This document shows positions 16,311-27,640 of a stretch of 51,299 nucleotides of DNA, piece after piece. Origin of the DNA: Phycisphaerales bacterium. GTDB taxonomy: Bacteria; Planctomycetota; Phycisphaerae; Phycisphaerales; SM1A02. The notes beneath the pieces were generated by a model, which saw only the letters and a program-made list of their open reading frames with translations, searched no databases and had not been told where the DNA came from. Made by a program: the position numbers and the translations under genes. Where the stretch lies: NCBI GenBank assembly GCA_028823105.1, contig JAPKCC010000009.1:1-51299 (forward strand), in the 5' to 3' direction. Every line of letters begins with the position of its first letter. Within the stretch, counting starts at the first letter, position 1.

Positions 16311-18194
16311 ATGCTCAGATTTCGCTCGACTCGCCTGGTTGCCGGGCTGATGGATCGCTCCGTCGTCCCGATCCTCGCCCTTGGGATGGCCCTCGGGCTG
16401 ATCGGTCCAGGGTGCGATTCGTTCAGCATGATCGAGCGAGCCGACCCTGACAAAGCGGCGTCCAGTCTCGACCGCCGGAACTTCGAAATCGACGTCCAGC
16501 CCATGATGCGCGGGACGGTCGCCAGCGAAGCCGTGATCGCCGGCGAAAATCCGACGATCGTTCGAGGCTACGGGTTGGTGGTCGGGCTCCGAGGTACTGG
16601 AAGTCGACTCATGCCGGCGCAGGTTCGATCGTGGATGCTGCAGGAGATGGCACGACGTGGCGTCGGGAACACGGCGACCGGATTCGGGAACGTGACGCCG
16701 GAGAGCATGCTCGATTCAGAGGACACCGCAGTGGTAGTGGTCGAAGGGGTGATTCCTCCGGGCGGTGTGAAGGGCGGCCGATTCGACGTCCGTGTCTACT
16801 CCGCGCCGGGAACCGGAACCACCAGCCTTGAAGGTGGCAAGCTCTATACCACCGACCTCCGACCGGGTGACATCAGCGTCGGACCAAAGCAGGCCACGGC
16901 CCTGGCGATCTCCCGAGGCCAGGTCTTCATCAATCCGTTCGCGGAACCCGACGCGCGAAACCAGGATTCGGTCGATCGTCTCACCGGTCGAATTCTCGAC
17001 GGTGGCATCGTCGTCAACGACATGCCGCTCAAAATCCGCATGGCGGTTCGAAGTCACACTCGCACCATGGCGGTTCGCGATGCCATCAACTCACGATTTC
17101 CCCGCGAGCCTGGACAATCCGAAGTGACGGCACACGGCAAGAGCGGCGAAGAAATCATGCTCACGGTTCCGCCAACCCACCACGATGATCCAGGGCAGTT
17201 CGTGGAATTGGTAAAGCACAGCTCGCTGCGTCCCGAAGCGGTGGAAGCGACGGCGCTGGCTATTCGGCGCTCCTTGCTTGCCAATCCGGGCTTCGCACGC
17301 GACGCGACGCTTCGTTGGCAGGCCCTCGGGCCCAAGTCGATTCCCGTGATCCAGGATCTCTACGATTATCCAGAGGAAGGGCCACGACTGGCGGCCTTGA
17401 TTGCCGGGGCGGCCCTCGATGATGCTTCCGTCGCGTCTCATCTCATCAAGATCGCCAACAGCGGTTCGGTCGACGCAAGGCTTGCGTGCATCAAGATGCT
17501 TTCCGAGATGGGATCGAATCCGGCGATTCAGATGGGGTTGCGTCCTCTTCTGGACAGCAAGGACATCGACGTCCGGCTGGCCGCATTCGAAGCCCTGGAG
17601 AAGCGGAACGATCCGATCGTCGAGGCCTACGACATCGATCAGAAGTTCATCCTCAATCTCGTGCCCAGCAGCTCGCCGATGATCTACGTCGCGCAGACCG
17701 GAAAGCCACGGATTGTGATCTTCGGCGAGGCTCAAGAAGTCAAGCGGCCCATGTTTCTAGAGGCCTGGAGCAACCGCCTGCTCATGAAGGCGGATACCGC
17801 CGATGGTCGTCTCGAAATCTTCTATCGCGAGACCCCCGAGCTCCCCGCCCAGATCGACGAGGTGAGCCCAGACGTCGGCCAACTGGTGGCCTACTTCGGC
17901 CATCAGACCACCATCGAAGCCCCCGCTCCCGGAATCGGGCTCTCCTACGGGGAGACGATCGGGGCGCTTCATCAGCTCTGGCGACAGGGCTATCTCAGTG
18001 CCGAATTCAAGGCGGAGCAAGATCGGGTCCTTGCCGCAATCATCCGGGCGCAGAAGGTTGAATCGACCCCGGATCGACCCGAGTTCGAAAGCGATCTTCC
18101 GACCTCGCTGGAAGAAGATCCATTATTGTCCGAGGATCCGTCCACTATTCGGCTTGAAGCTCCCCGCAAGGGCGGTGATACTGTTCCTCGGTGA
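16311..18194 (+). CDS. FlgI (flagellar P-ring)-like lipoprotein with a HEAT-repeat-like segment
   Basis: ENPTIVRGYGLVVGLRGTGSR resembles the FlgI N-terminal region; VIPPGGVKGGRFDVRVYSAPGTGTTSLEGGKLYTTDL; lipobox-like LIGPGC; mid-region LIKIANSGSVDARLACIKMLSEMGSN...IDVRLAAFEALEKRND resembles HEAT repeats. Confidence 0.8.
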   Translation: MLRFRSTRLVAGLMDRSVVPILALGMALGLIGPGCDSFSMIERADPDKAASSLDRRNFEIDVQPMMRGTVASEAVIAGENPTIVRGYGLVVGLRGTGSRLMPAQVRSWMLQEMARRGVGNTATGFGNVTPESMLDSEDTAVVVVEGVIPPGGVKGGRFDVRVYSAPGTGTTSLEGGKLYTTDLRPGDISVGPKQATALAISRGQVFINPFAEPDARNQDSVDRLTGRILDGGIVVNDMPLKIRMAVRSHTRTMAVRDAINSRFPREPGQSEVTAHGKSGEEIMLTVPPTHHDDPGQFVELVKHSSLRPEAVEATALAIRRSLLANPGFARDATLRWQALGPKSIPVIQDLYDYPEEGPRLAALIAGAALDDASVASHLIKIANSGSVDARLACIKMLSEMGSNPAIQMGLRPLLDSKDIDVRLAAFEALEKRNDPIVEAYDIDQKFILNLVPSSSPMIYVAQTGKPRIVIFGEAQEVKRPMFLEAWSNRLLMKADTADGRLEIFYRETPELPAQIDEVSPDVGQLVAYFGHQTTIEAPAPGIGLSYGETIGALHQLWRQGYLSAEFKAEQDRVLAAIIRAQKVESTPDRPEFESDLPTSLEEDPLLSEDPSTIRLEAPRKGGDTVPR

Positions 18195-18380
18195 TGATCC
18201 CGGCTCCAGAGCGTCGGTATCGGTTCCGCCCCCCGCGGGTCTTCACCGGCAAGCACCCGTCCGCCGCGAGCCTTCAGGTTCTCGAGGACGGCAGATAGCG
18301 GCTCGCGGTTCTCTCCGCGAGTCTAAATACTGCCCGCCATGGCATGGATGCGTGGTGGCGTCGACAGGAGGTCGAATTAC

Positions 18381-21300
18381 GTGCGACTTGCAAGACTCAC
18401 GCTTTGTGGATTCAAGAGCTTCGCGGACCGAACGGAGTTTTCGTTCGATGAGCCGATTATCGGCGTGGTCGGGCCGAATGGATGTGGCAAGTCCAACGTC
18501 GTCGATGCCGTGAAGTGGGTGCTTGGCGAACGTAGCGCGAAGAGCCTCCGCGGCTCCGCGATGCAGGACGTCATCTTCGCGGGCAGTGCGGCTCGAAAGC
18601 CGATGGGAATGGCGGAAGTCACTCTCACCTTCGAGAATCCCCGCCTCGAAGAACCCCGTTTCGAAGGACCCGAGGATCCGGAACTCGCACCCGACGTCGC
18701 GGCGGAGCTCGCACCCTCCCCGGTCCGCAACGAAGACCGGATGGACGACGACGAGATGGTGCTGGTCGGAGGTGACGGCACGGTCATCGATCGCTCAGGG
18801 GTCCGACATCGTCGTCTGCCGATCGATACCGACGAGGTTTCGGTGACCCGGCGACTCTACGCCGACGGTCGCAGCGAGTACCTCATCAACGATCGCAAGT
18901 GTCGCCTTCGCGACATCAAAGAACTCTTCCTCGATACCGGGGTTGGAACCAATGCCTATTCGATCATCGAACAGGGCAAAGTCGATGCGATGCTTCTGGC
19001 GAACCCCATGGAACGCCGGTCGATCCTCGAAGAAGCTGCGGGTGTGGCGAAGTTCCGTCAACGCAAACTCGAATCGACTCGCAAACTCGATGCCGCGGAA
19101 CGAAATCTCGTCCAGGTACGCGAGAAGCTCGCCAACACCGAGCGTCGCCTCCGCATCGTTCGCGGACAGGCCGAGAAGGCTGTGAAGTTCCGTTCCTTGG
19201 ATGACCGACGACGAAACCTCCGCACTTCGATCGCCCGAGATCAGTTCCATGAGTTCGACGAAGGGCTCAATGGACTCACGCGGCAACTTTCCAGTCTGGA
19301 GTCGGACCGACGCAACCTTGCCTTGGTCCTTGCGACACTCGAGGAACAGAAGCAGGCGGCAGAGATCGAGCGGCATCAGGTGCAGGAACGTCGCCACGAT
19401 CTCGAACAGCTCCGACTCTCCGAGACCAATCGCCTCGATCAGGCGCAGCAGCGAATCGAGCTAACGACTCGCCATCGTGATGATGCTGAGTCCGCGATCG
19501 GCGAAGAACGTCGGCGGATCGGCGAACTCGAGGTTCAGGTCGACGAACTGGGGCGTGAGCTCGCCGAAGTTGAGGCCAGGATTGATGAATCCGCGCAGGA
19601 AGCGGCTGCCGCAGAACAGAATCTCGCGGAAGAGACTCGAAGAAGACATGAATTCGAGACCGCCCGCTCCGAAGCGATCGCCACCGTCGATTCTTCGCGA
19701 GACGCGGTCTCCGCGGCCGATCGCGCTCGCATCCGGCTTGAATCAGCGGTTCGAGCCAGTGATGAACGAGAACTTGAACTGCAGGCCCGGCGCGGCCGGC
19801 TTGCCGAGAAATCCCGACCCTTCGCGACGGACCTCGATCTCCACCGAATCCAGCGAATCAAGGCGCGGATTCGAGTCGATGTCCTGACCGACGAGATCGA
19901 TCGTCTCGATGGGACGCTCCGGATGGAGGAGGATCGCATCGTTCGCCTGGACCATCGTCGCGCGGACCTGACCGGCAGAATCGCGGGCAACCGCGACGAG
20001 CGGACGGGCACCGAATCGCGGCGGCATCTCCTCCACGAGATGGCAACCGCAGGCGAAGGTGTCGGCGATGCCGTTCGCGATGTTCTCGCCTTGAAGACAG
20101 AGATCCCCGGAATCATCGGCACGCTTGCGGATCACATCGACGTTGATCGGTCGGATGCGGAAGCCATCGAAGCGGGCCTGGGCCCCCACCTGCAGGCGGT
20201 CCTCGTCGAGTCTTCCGCGGTGGCGGATGCGATTCGTCTTCGACATCCCGACCTGGATGGACGCGTCGAACTGCTTCCGATCAGTCGATACACGAATGCC
20301 GAGTCCAGCCTCGACGACATTGCATGCTCGGTCCAGGAGACGGAGACGTTCGTCTTCGCCGCCGATCTGGTTCGCGCCGACACTCGTCTTCGAGGCGTGC
20401 TTCAGCATCTCCTCGGCAACACCCTGGTCGTGGACACCTTCGACGAATGCCGCCGCCTCGCCCAACGAGGTGTGCCTCGCCGACTCGCAGCCCGGGACGG
20501 ACATGTCTTGGGGCGTCATGGCGAAATCATTCTGAGGGCGGCCGCGGGTCGCGAGGAAGGACACGGGCTTCTCGGCCGGAAGGCGGAACTCACAGAACTC
20601 GAGGGTCTTGGAGCCAGGCTGGAACTGGTTCGGGCCGATCTCGAGGCCGAGGCATCAAACCTCGACGCCGAACACGAGAGTCGCGGGGTCCGAAGGCGTG
20701 ATCTCGGCGAAGGACTTCGGAAGGCCCGGTCCGAAGAAGTCGAGCAGCGATATGCCATCGATCGCACGTCCCAGATGATCGACCGGATCTCTCGCGAGCG
20801 CGGCGAATTGGAGAGCGAGCTACGGGAGATCGTGGAACAGCTCACCACGATTCATGCCGAACGTCGACGACTCGATGGCGAGCGGGCCATGGCCATCGAA
20901 CATGAGGCATCGCTCACCACCGCCCTGCGAATCGCTCAAGAAGAACTCGAAGAGATCGGGGCCAGCGTCGAAGCCGCCGCGGAATGCGTGGCGGAGCACC
21001 GGACAGATCTGGGGCAGATCAACGCCCGACTTGAATCCACCAGACGGGAGCGGGCTCGAATGTCCTCCACCATCGAGGAATCGAACCGACAACTCGATCG
21101 CGGACGCACCCAGATTGGCGAACGCCAGGGCCGGATCGCGGAGTATGTTGAGACCATCGGTGCGGCGGAGATCGAAGTCGAGGCATCCTCCGCATCACTC
21201 GCCACGATGACCGATCGGTTTGCCGAGAACGGCACCGAGCTCACCTCGGCGAACGAAGCCGTGGAACACTCGGCGGTTTCGCTGGAGGCCGCCCGCGTCG

Positions 21301-22355
21301 AAGCTGGTCGGCTTGATCGAGACGCCCACGCGCTCGAGATGGCCCGCCGGGAGATCGAGATCAAACGCGAGAGTCTCGAGGAATCGATGTTTGAGGATCT
21401 CGGATTCGATATCGCCGGGCTTCTGGAGGCGCAACCGGAACTCCCGGAAGGTCCTGAAGGCACGCCTTTCGTTCGGGAGACCGCGATCGGGGAATCCGAA
21501 TCGCTCCGGGTTGAGATCAAGCGACTCGGCAACGTGAATCTCGATGCCATCGACGAACTCGAGGATCTCGAGGTTCGAAACGAAGATCTTGCCACGCAAC
21601 TCGAAGACATCGATTCCGCCCGCCTACTGCTGGGCGATCTCATCGAACGTCTCGACGCCGCATCTCGGCTTCGGTTCGAGGAGACCTTCAACCGAGTTCG
21701 CGAGAATTTCGCGGGTTCACAGGGCATGTTCCGCCGCCTATTCGGCGGAGGAAGTGCAGACCTCTACCTGCTTCCCGGCGAGGACGGAACGATCGACTGG
21801 CTCGAATCGGGAATCGAGATCCGGGCGAAGCCCCCGGGCAAGGAACCCAGAGTCATCAGCCAGCTCTCGGGTGGTGAGAAGACCATGACGGCCGTCGGCC
21901 TGCTCATGGCCATCTTCCAGAGCAAACCCTCACCCTTCTGCATCCTCGACGAAGTCGACGCCGCCCTTGATGAGGCGAACGTCGAGCGATTCTGCAACGT
22001 CGTCCGGCAGTTCCTCGACCAATCCCACTTCATCATCATCACTCATCACAAGCGAACCATGCAGGCCTGTGATCGACTCTTCGGCGTGACGATGCCGGAA
22101 CGCGGTGTGAGTCGTCGAGTCACGGTGAAATTCGATGAGGTCGGTCGTGACGGCAGACTGGCTGGAGACGCGGTCCGGCGAAGCGAGACTGAAGAGCAGG
22201 CTGAGGAATTCGGTACCGCCAAGCTCGATTCCGACGAGATGCAGATCGAGACCGAAGCGGTCGATCCTGCCACGCTCCTCGGCGGAAGGAAAGCCCCGGA
22301 GGCACCCATTCCCGAATCCTCCGGGAGTCGGCTCGCAGAAGCTTGGGACGACTGA
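18381..22355 (+). CDS. smc: Chromosome segregation protein SMC
   Basis: [20 protein letters not shown] Walker A, long coiled coils, hinge region around [43 protein letters not shown] signature. GTG start at 18381 with aggaggtc SD. Confidence 0.96.
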   Translation: MRLARLTLCGFKSFADRTEFSFDEPIIGVVGPNGCGKSNVVDAVKWVLGERSAKSLRGSAMQDVIFAGSAARKPMGMAEVTLTFENPRLEEPRFEGPEDPELAPDVAAELAPSPVRNEDRMDDDEMVLVGGDGTVIDRSGVRHRRLPIDTDEVSVTRRLYADGRSEYLINDRKCRLRDIKELFLDTGVGTNAYSIIEQGKVDAMLLANPMERRSILEEAAGVAKFRQRKLESTRKLDAAERNLVQVREKLANTERRLRIVRGQAEKAVKFRSLDDRRRNLRTSIARDQFHEFDEGLNGLTRQLSSLESDRRNLALVLATLEEQKQAAEIERHQVQERRHDLEQLRLSETNRLDQAQQRIELTTRHRDDAESAIGEERRRIGELEVQVDELGRELAEVEARIDESAQEAAAAEQNLAEETRRRHEFETARSEAIATVDSSRDAVSAADRARIRLESAVRASDERELELQARRGRLAEKSRPFATDLDLHRIQRIKARIRVDVLTDEIDRLDGTLRMEEDRIVRLDHRRADLTGRIAGNRDERTGTESRRHLLHEMATAGEGVGDAVRDVLALKTEIPGIIGTLADHIDVDRSDAEAIEAGLGPHLQAVLVESSAVADAIRLRHPDLDGRVELLPISRYTNAESSLDDIACSVQETETFVFAADLVRADTRLRGVLQHLLGNTLVVDTFDECRRLAQRGVPRRLAARDGHVLGRHGEIILRAAAGREEGHGLLGRKAELTELEGLGARLELVRADLEAEASNLDAEHESRGVRRRDLGEGLRKARSEEVEQRYAIDRTSQMIDRISRERGELESELREIVEQLTTIHAERRRLDGERAMAIEHEASLTTALRIAQEELEEIGASVEAAAECVAEHRTDLGQINARLESTRRERARMSSTIEESNRQLDRGRTQIGERQGRIAEYVETIGAAEIEVEASSASLATMTDRFAENGTELTSANEAVEHSAVSLEAARVEAGRLDRDAHALEMARREIEIKRESLEESMFEDLGFDIAGLLEAQPELPEGPEGTPFVRETAIGESESLRVEIKRLGNVNLDAIDELEDLEVRNEDLATQLEDIDSARLLLGDLIERLDAASRLRFEETFNRVRENFAGSQGMFRRLFGGGSADLYLLPGEDGTIDWLESGIEIRAKPPGKEPRVISQLSGGEKTMTAVGLLMAIFQSKPSPFCILDEVDAALDEANVERFCNVVRQFLDQSHFIIITHHKRTMQACDRLFGVTMPERGVSRRVTVKFDEVGRDGRLAGDAVRRSETEEQAEEFGTAKLDSDEMQIETEAVDPATLLGGRKAPEAPIPESSGSRLAEAWDD

Positions 22356-22397
22356 TCAACATGATCAAAATGATCAACACGATCAACACGATCAATC
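22353..22397 (+). repeat. 9-bp tandem array (TGATCAACA-type) in the gap between convergent genes
   Basis: TGATCAACA TGATCAAAA TGATCAACA CGATCAACA CGATCAATC. Confidence 0.9.
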
Positions 22398-23009
22398 CGA
22401 TTTGACCGCGAGTCGTTGGCGAAGTTCTGCATTGAGCCCGAGGAATCGCCGGGATAATTTGGAGAGTCGGTCGCGTCGTGCCGGATTCGGATCTGCGGAC
22501 GCAAGGCCTTCCGCGAGGGCCGCCACGTATCCGAGGGCCTTCTCCTGGGTCAGGAGTATTCGGAGTTCGAACGACGTCCCTCCGGAGAGGAGGAGGCCGA
22601 CGGTCTCTTGATTCCTGAGCCGGTTCCGGGCATCGATTTCAAGGATCGGAAGACCCGTGGTGCCGACCACGATCGGAGGGGCCATCGAGCGCATGGCCGC
22701 CAGATCCATGGAACCCTCGCTCGCCGCCGAAGAGATGTCCCGGAGGATCTCCTCGGTCGAGGGTGACGCGGATTTCAGCCCCAGGATGTCCGCCACACGA
22801 GCCTCGTCGGCCAGGAGGTCCATCAGCAGCGTGTATCCATGGTCGAGTCGGTGGTCCCCGGAATCCGGACCGGCGCCGTCAGGGCCTCTCAGCGGGGCCT
22901 GAAGGGTTGGGCTGCATCCCACGAACATCAGTAGCGAGAGTATCGCGACGCCCGTCCTGCGTAGGGCGGCGGCGTGGAACGCTGGAATGAGGCGGGGACG
23001 AGAACCCAT
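22392..23009 (-). CDS. Hypothetical lipoprotein
   Basis: Signal with lipobox-like motif: RRTGVAILSLLMFVGCSPTLQ; likely start MGSRPRL at 23009. Confidence 0.7.
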   Translation of the reverse strand: MGSRPRLIPAFHAAALRRTGVAILSLLMFVGCSPTLQAPLRGPDGAGPDSGDHRLDHGYTLLMDLLADEARVADILGLKSASPSTEEILRDISSAASEGSMDLAAMRSMAPPIVVGTTGLPILEIDARNRLRNQETVGLLLSGGTSFELRILLTQEKALGYVAALAEGLASADPNPARRDRLSKLSRRFLGLNAELRQRLAVKSD

Positions 23010-23040
23010 CGTCGGACGGTAGCACGCCGGACCGTTCGCG

Positions 23041-23958
23041 TCAGGAGGCCGCGGCGGGTGGTGCCCAGAATTCAACCGCGGCCCGGTGGGTCTCTGCGTG
23101 AAGATCTGCGGTCAGTTCAGGAGTGGCGGCGTAGCCACCCGAAAGCAGCAGCGTGACCGGCAATCCGCACCGATGAAGTTCCCCCAGCACGAATCGTTCC
23201 CGCTGTCGAAGCCCGTCTCTGGTGAGGGCCAGTCGGCCGTATCGATCGCCGAGCACCACGTCCACGCCGGAGAGGAGGAAGACCAGGTCGGGCCGGCTTC
23301 GATTCAGCACGTCCGGCAGGTGACCACGCAGCAGATCGAGGTACTCGAGATCACCGCAATGGTCCGCAAGTGGCACATCAAGATCACTGGGCGGCTTCCG
23401 CATCGGGAAGTTCCGGCCACCATGCATCGAGAAACTAAAGACGGAGTCATCGTCTCGGAAGCAGACCGCGTTCGCATTGCCTTGATGCACGTCGAGATCG
23501 ATGATCAGGGCTCGTCGAATCTCCTCTTCCCGCTGGAGGATTCGAATCGCCACGCCGACGTCATTGAGTACACAGAAGCCTTCGCCGTGATCCGGACACG
23601 CATGATGGGTTCCGCCCGCGAGATTCGCGCCGACGCCATCTTCGCGGGCGTTCCACGCGGCGAGCACGGTGCCCGAAACGGCTAACCGGGATCTTCGGGC
23701 GAGGGCTGGTGACCAAGGAAGGCCGAGCCGACGTTCTTCGGGAGGGCTGAGGGTCCCCAGTCGCAACTTGTCGAGGTATGCCGGGTCGTGCGCCAGTTCG
23801 AGATCCGACCAGTCGACCTCTTCGGGTGTCACGAGCTCGGCCGGTGCGATGATTCCTTCGTCAAGCAGGATTCGTCGCAAGGCGGAGAACTTCCGCATCG
23901 GAAACGGGTGGCCTTCCGGGAGTGGGATTTCGTAGTCTTCGTGATACGACGCGCGCAT
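23041..23958 (-). CDS. Histone deacetylase/acetoin-utilisation family deacetylase
   Basis: LAGGTHHACPDHGEGFCVLNDVGVAIR, IIDLDVHQGNANA, LLSGGYA. Confidence 0.92.
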   Translation of the reverse strand: MRASYHEDYEIPLPEGHPFPMRKFSALRRILLDEGIIAPAELVTPEEVDWSDLELAHDPAYLDKLRLGTLSPPEERRLGLPWSPALARRSRLAVSGTVLAAWNAREDGVGANLAGGTHHACPDHGEGFCVLNDVGVAIRILQREEEIRRALIIDLDVHQGNANAVCFRDDDSVFSFSMHGGRNFPMRKPPSDLDVPLADHCGDLEYLDLLRGHLPDVLNRSRPDLVFLLSGVDVVLGDRYGRLALTRDGLRQRERFVLGELHRCGLPVTLLLSGGYAATPELTADLHAETHRAAVEFWAPPAAAS

Positions 23959-23979
23959 TCGAGTCCTCTGCGGCCGGGA

Positions 23980-25017
23980 TCAGTCGAGACGACGAATCAG
24001 CGCGTCCGCGAATGCTTCGGTTCCGAGATCGCCACCCAGATCGCCCGTACGATCGCCTTCGCGAACCGCCGTGTTGTACGCAACCTTGATTCGTTCCGCG
24101 GCGATCTTCGCCGCAGGGTCATCGCTCCGAACGCTGATGTGGTTGAGCATCATGACGCCGCTCATGGTGATCGCGAGAGGGTTGGCGATGCCCTGGCCAG
24201 CGATGTCAGGTGCGGATCCGTGTACGGCCTCGAAGACCGCGTTGATTTCGCCGAAGTTCGCACCGGGTGTGACACCCAGACCGCCGACGAAACCGGCGCA
24301 CAGATCGCTGACCACGTCGCCGTAGAGGTTCTCGCAGAGAAGCATGTCGAATCGGCTGGGATCCTGCACCAGACGCATGCAGGCGGCATCGATGATCAGC
24401 TCTTCGTATTCGATGTCTTTGAATTCGGCTTCGTGAACCTCTTGGGAGCATCTGATGAAGAGACCATCGCTCTTCTTCAAGATGTTTGCCTTGTGGAAAA
24501 CGGTGATCTTTCGACGCCCGCGACTCCGCGCGTATTCGAAGGCGAACCGCGCGATCCGATAGGACGCCTTTTCGGTTGCGACCTTGAGGCTGGTCACCAC
24601 GCCCGGCGTGATCTCGTTTTCGAGTCCGGCGTAGAGGCCTTCCGTATTCTCCCGGATGACTACCAGGTCCACATCCTCATATCGCGTCTTCACGCCATCG
24701 ATGGATCGAACCGGCCTCACGGCGCCGTAGAGATCGAGGGTCTTTCGCAGCGCCACGTTGACCGAGGAGAAGCCGCCGCCGATCGGCGTGGTGCAGGGAC
24801 CTTTGAGGGCGACGCCAACCTTCTGAATGGCATCGATGGTCTCTTGAGGAAGAAGATCCGTGTGCCCGCGTTCGAGGGCGGTGACCCCGGCGTGGCATTC
24901 GATCCAGTCGATCGAGGAACCTGATCCAAGAAGGGCCGCGTCGATGATGCGACAGGCAGCCGCCGTGACCTCGGGGCCGATGCCGTCCCCGGGAATGAGT
25001 ACCGATCCGTGTTCCAA
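23980..25017 (-). CDS. Isocitrate/isopropylmalate dehydrogenase family (NAD-IDH-like)
   Basis: IPGDGIGPEVT, VIRENTEGLYAGLE, DMLLCENLYGDVVSDLCAGFVGGLGVTPGANFG, AVHGSAPDIAGQGIANP. Start uncertain; TTG at 25017 proposed. Confidence 0.9.
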   Translation of the reverse strand: MEHGSVLIPGDGIGPEVTAAACRIIDAALLGSGSSIDWIECHAGVTALERGHTDLLPQETIDAIQKVGVALKGPCTTPIGGGFSSVNVALRKTLDLYGAVRPVRSIDGVKTRYEDVDLVVIRENTEGLYAGLENEITPGVVTSLKVATEKASYRIARFAFEYARSRGRRKITVFHKANILKKSDGLFIRCSQEVHEAEFKDIEYEELIIDAACMRLVQDPSRFDMLLCENLYGDVVSDLCAGFVGGLGVTPGANFGEINAVFEAVHGSAPDIAGQGIANPLAITMSGVMMLNHISVRSDDPAAKIAAERIKVAYNTAVREGDRTGDLGGDLGTEAFADALIRRLD

Positions 25018-25154
25018 TGGTGCGTCCCTGATGATCGAGAGGAGTAATCGAATCGAACCGGCCGTTCCGATCCAAGGCGACCGGCCACACGATGCGACAG
25101 GATACGGGACGCACCACGCGCCCGTCGCGTTGCGTCCTCGGCTACCGTGCAGGA

Positions 25155-26405
25155 ATGCCCGAGTCGAGATCACAATCGATCGATCTGGTGGTGGTCGGCG
25201 GCGGAATCGCCGGCCTCTGGATCCTCGATGCGGCCATTCGTGCCGGATTGTCGGCGGTATGTGTGGAAGCGTCGAAACTCGGCTCCGGCCAGAGCATCTG
25301 CGCTCAGGGCATCATCCATGGCGGCCTCAAGTACACCCTCAAGGAGCGAGACCTCTCGGCTGCGGGGCCGATCAGCGAGATGCCTTTGCGATGGACCGAG
25401 CTGGCTTCAGGAGATCCGAAGAACGGACCGGATCTTCGAGCCGCCGTAATGTCCTCGCCATGCACCTGGCTCTGGCGAACCGACACGCTCGCGTCCCGAC
25501 TGGGAATGCTCGGTGCCAAGGCGGCGCTTCGCACGAAACCGTCCACCGTCACCAAGGAAAAACGCCCTCTGCTCATCCGTGACGCTCCCGGGGCGGTGCT
25601 CCGGGTCGATGAGCCAGTCTTCGACACTCGCTCCGTGCTCGGGGCCCTGGCGGCAGCCCATGAATCGACTCTGGTCGCAGTGGACGGACCGGAAGGCATC
25701 GAATTCACCTCTCAAGGCGGCCAGGTGACCAGAGTCATTCTTCGACATGGCAAGGCGGCGGTCACCCTCGTTCCACGAGCGGTGGTGCTGGCGGCCGGAG
25801 CCGGCAATGAAGGCCTTCTGTCACGGCTCGGACTCGATGCCTCGATCGCCCAGCGACGTCCTTTGCACATGACGCTTCTTCGCGCCGCATCGCTGCCGGA
25901 ATTTCATGGTCACTGCGTGGACGGGAATCGAACCCGAGTGACGATCACCAGCGGGCGCGACGCAGGCGGACGAATTGTCTGGCAGTTGGGTGGCGATCTG
26001 GCAGAGACCGGCGTGGCTCGAGATCCAGCGGCACAGATCACCTTCGCCGCCGCGGAACTTCAGGCGGTTCTTCCATCGCTCGATCTCTCTGAACGACCCG
26101 ATGCAGCCTGGAGCACCTATCGGATCGACCGCGCCGAGCGCCGGACGCGGTCCGGCCTCCGACCGGACGACGCCGAGGTCCTCTCCCTTCACGACGGCAG
26201 ACTCCTGGTCGCTTGGCCGACGAAGTGGGCGTTGGCGCCGCGCCTCGCCGCCGCAGTGCTTGCCGCACTTCCGCCGGAGATCGCCGCCGAGCCCACACCC
26301 CCCGCCGACCTCACCGGCTTCACACCACCTGAGATCGCCACCTTTCCATGGGAGAACTGCACGTGGACCAGTCATCACGACGTCCGCTCGGCCGCACCGG
26401 CTTGA
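25155..26405 (+). CDS. FAD-dependent oxidoreductase (DAO superfamily)
   Basis: IDLVVVGGGIAGLWILDAAIRAGLSAVCVEA dinucleotide-binding motif; start MPESRSQ at 25155. Confidence 0.85.
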   Translation: MPESRSQSIDLVVVGGGIAGLWILDAAIRAGLSAVCVEASKLGSGQSICAQGIIHGGLKYTLKERDLSAAGPISEMPLRWTELASGDPKNGPDLRAAVMSSPCTWLWRTDTLASRLGMLGAKAALRTKPSTVTKEKRPLLIRDAPGAVLRVDEPVFDTRSVLGALAAAHESTLVAVDGPEGIEFTSQGGQVTRVILRHGKAAVTLVPRAVVLAAGAGNEGLLSRLGLDASIAQRRPLHMTLLRAASLPEFHGHCVDGNRTRVTITSGRDAGGRIVWQLGGDLAETGVARDPAAQITFAAAELQAVLPSLDLSERPDAAWSTYRIDRAERRTRSGLRPDDAEVLSLHDGRLLVAWPTKWALAPRLAAAVLAALPPEIAAEPTPPADLTGFTPPEIATFPWENCTWTSHHDVRSAAPA

Positions 26406-27148
26406 ACCTGGCCCCGGTGGGGTTCGGCGCGTTCAAGATCGGAAGGAACGAAGCGACCAAGTACCAACGTTCCTACGACCTGCCGGATGATGCCGCATGC
26501 CAGTCGCTGCTCGACGAGGTGCTGGAGATGGGAATCAATCTGATTGACACCGCACCCGCCTACGGAACGAGCGAGGAGCGGATCGGTCGCCTCCTCGGAG
26601 GCCGGCGCGACTCATTCATCCTCTCGACGAAGGTCGGGGAGACTTTCGAGGGCGGTGTGGGCCGGTTCGACTTCTCCAGCATCGCCGTCGACCAAAGCAT
26701 CACTCGAAGCCTTGGTCGCCTCAGGACGGATCGCCTTGATCTGGTCTTCGTTCATTCCGATGGGGCGGACCAGGCAATCATCGACGATGGCGAGGTTCTG
26801 GAAACGCTGGCCCGACGACGCGAGCAAGGGGATCTGCGTTTCATCGGTTTCAGCGGGAAGACGGTTGCGGGTCATCTGAGCGCCATCAGGACCGGTTTGA
26901 TCGACTGCCTGATGGTCGAGTATCACGCCCTAGATGATTCTCAGGGCGAGGTCATCGAGGCCGCAGAAGCCGCGGGCATCGGCGTGGTGGTGAAGAAGGG
27001 GTTGGCGTCTGGTCAACTCGACCCTGCGATGGCGATTCCCCACTGCCTCCGTCCGACCGGCGTCGCCTCGGTGGTCATCGGATCGCTGACCGCCTCGCAC
27101 CTTCGCGCGAATCTCACGATCGCCCGCGGGGCGATCGCGGGGACCTGA
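26348..27148 (+). CDS. Aldo/keto reductase
   Basis: RRPLGRTGLNLAPVGFGAFKIG, GINLIDTAPAYGTSEERIG, STKVGE, SITRSLGRLRTDRLDLVFVHS. Confidence 0.92.
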   Translation: MGELHVDQSSRRPLGRTGLNLAPVGFGAFKIGRNEATKYQRSYDLPDDAACQSLLDEVLEMGINLIDTAPAYGTSEERIGRLLGGRRDSFILSTKVGETFEGGVGRFDFSSIAVDQSITRSLGRLRTDRLDLVFVHSDGADQAIIDDGEVLETLARRREQGDLRFIGFSGKTVAGHLSAIRTGLIDCLMVEYHALDDSQGEVIEAAEAAGIGVVVKKGLASGQLDPAMAIPHCLRPTGVASVVIGSLTASHLRANLTIARGAIAGT

Positions 27149-27640
27149 TTACGCGTTCGGATCGACGCCTTCGCTGCCCGGTGCGCCAGGTTTAAAATGC
27201 TCGAACATTCCGGGAAGCCGTTCGATCGGGATGCACCATCCCCCGCGATGATCATCGAAGAAAACCCCGAAGATCCCAGCCGACTGCAGCCCGGCGATGT
27301 GCCTGATCGCGGATTGGACGGGAAACGAGAGGATCGAAGGCTTGCCCACGATCGGGAGAATACCCTTCGCCAGCGCGTACTCGTGCGCTCTTCCCTTGGC
27401 GGTAAACGCCATCACGAATGGACGCTTGTCGATCACCACGGCGGCAGGCCGGACCGCGGGAAACTCACCTTGCCCGACGAAATACCATTTGGGCAAGGCG
27501 AAGGCGGCGCTCCAGAGTTCGTTCAAGTTCGCATTGTCGGTCCGACCGGCCAGTGCGAGTTCATCCATCCGGCTCGGAAGCAGGTCCGCCGCGAGTCGCT
27601 CTTGCTCGGTCGAAGGTGTGGGTGGCGTTTCTTCGCTCAT
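27149..27640 (-). CDS. Hypothetical protein (SseB-like fold possible)
   Basis: 163-aa ORF with 4-bp overlap to the upstream LysM gene; stop abuts the convergent AKR stop. Confidence 0.7.
   Translation of the reverse strand: MSEETPPTPSTEQERLAADLLPSRMDELALAGRTDNANLNELWSAAFALPKWYFVGQGEFPAVRPAAVVIDKRPFVMAFTAKGRAHEYALAKGILPIVGKPSILSFPVQSAIRHIAGLQSAGIFGVFFDDHRGGWCIPIERLPGMFEHFKPGAPGSEGVDPNA

Noticed and set aside
23788-24924. 378-aa plus-strand ORF
   Set aside because: Antisense to the deacetylase and dehydrogenase genes.
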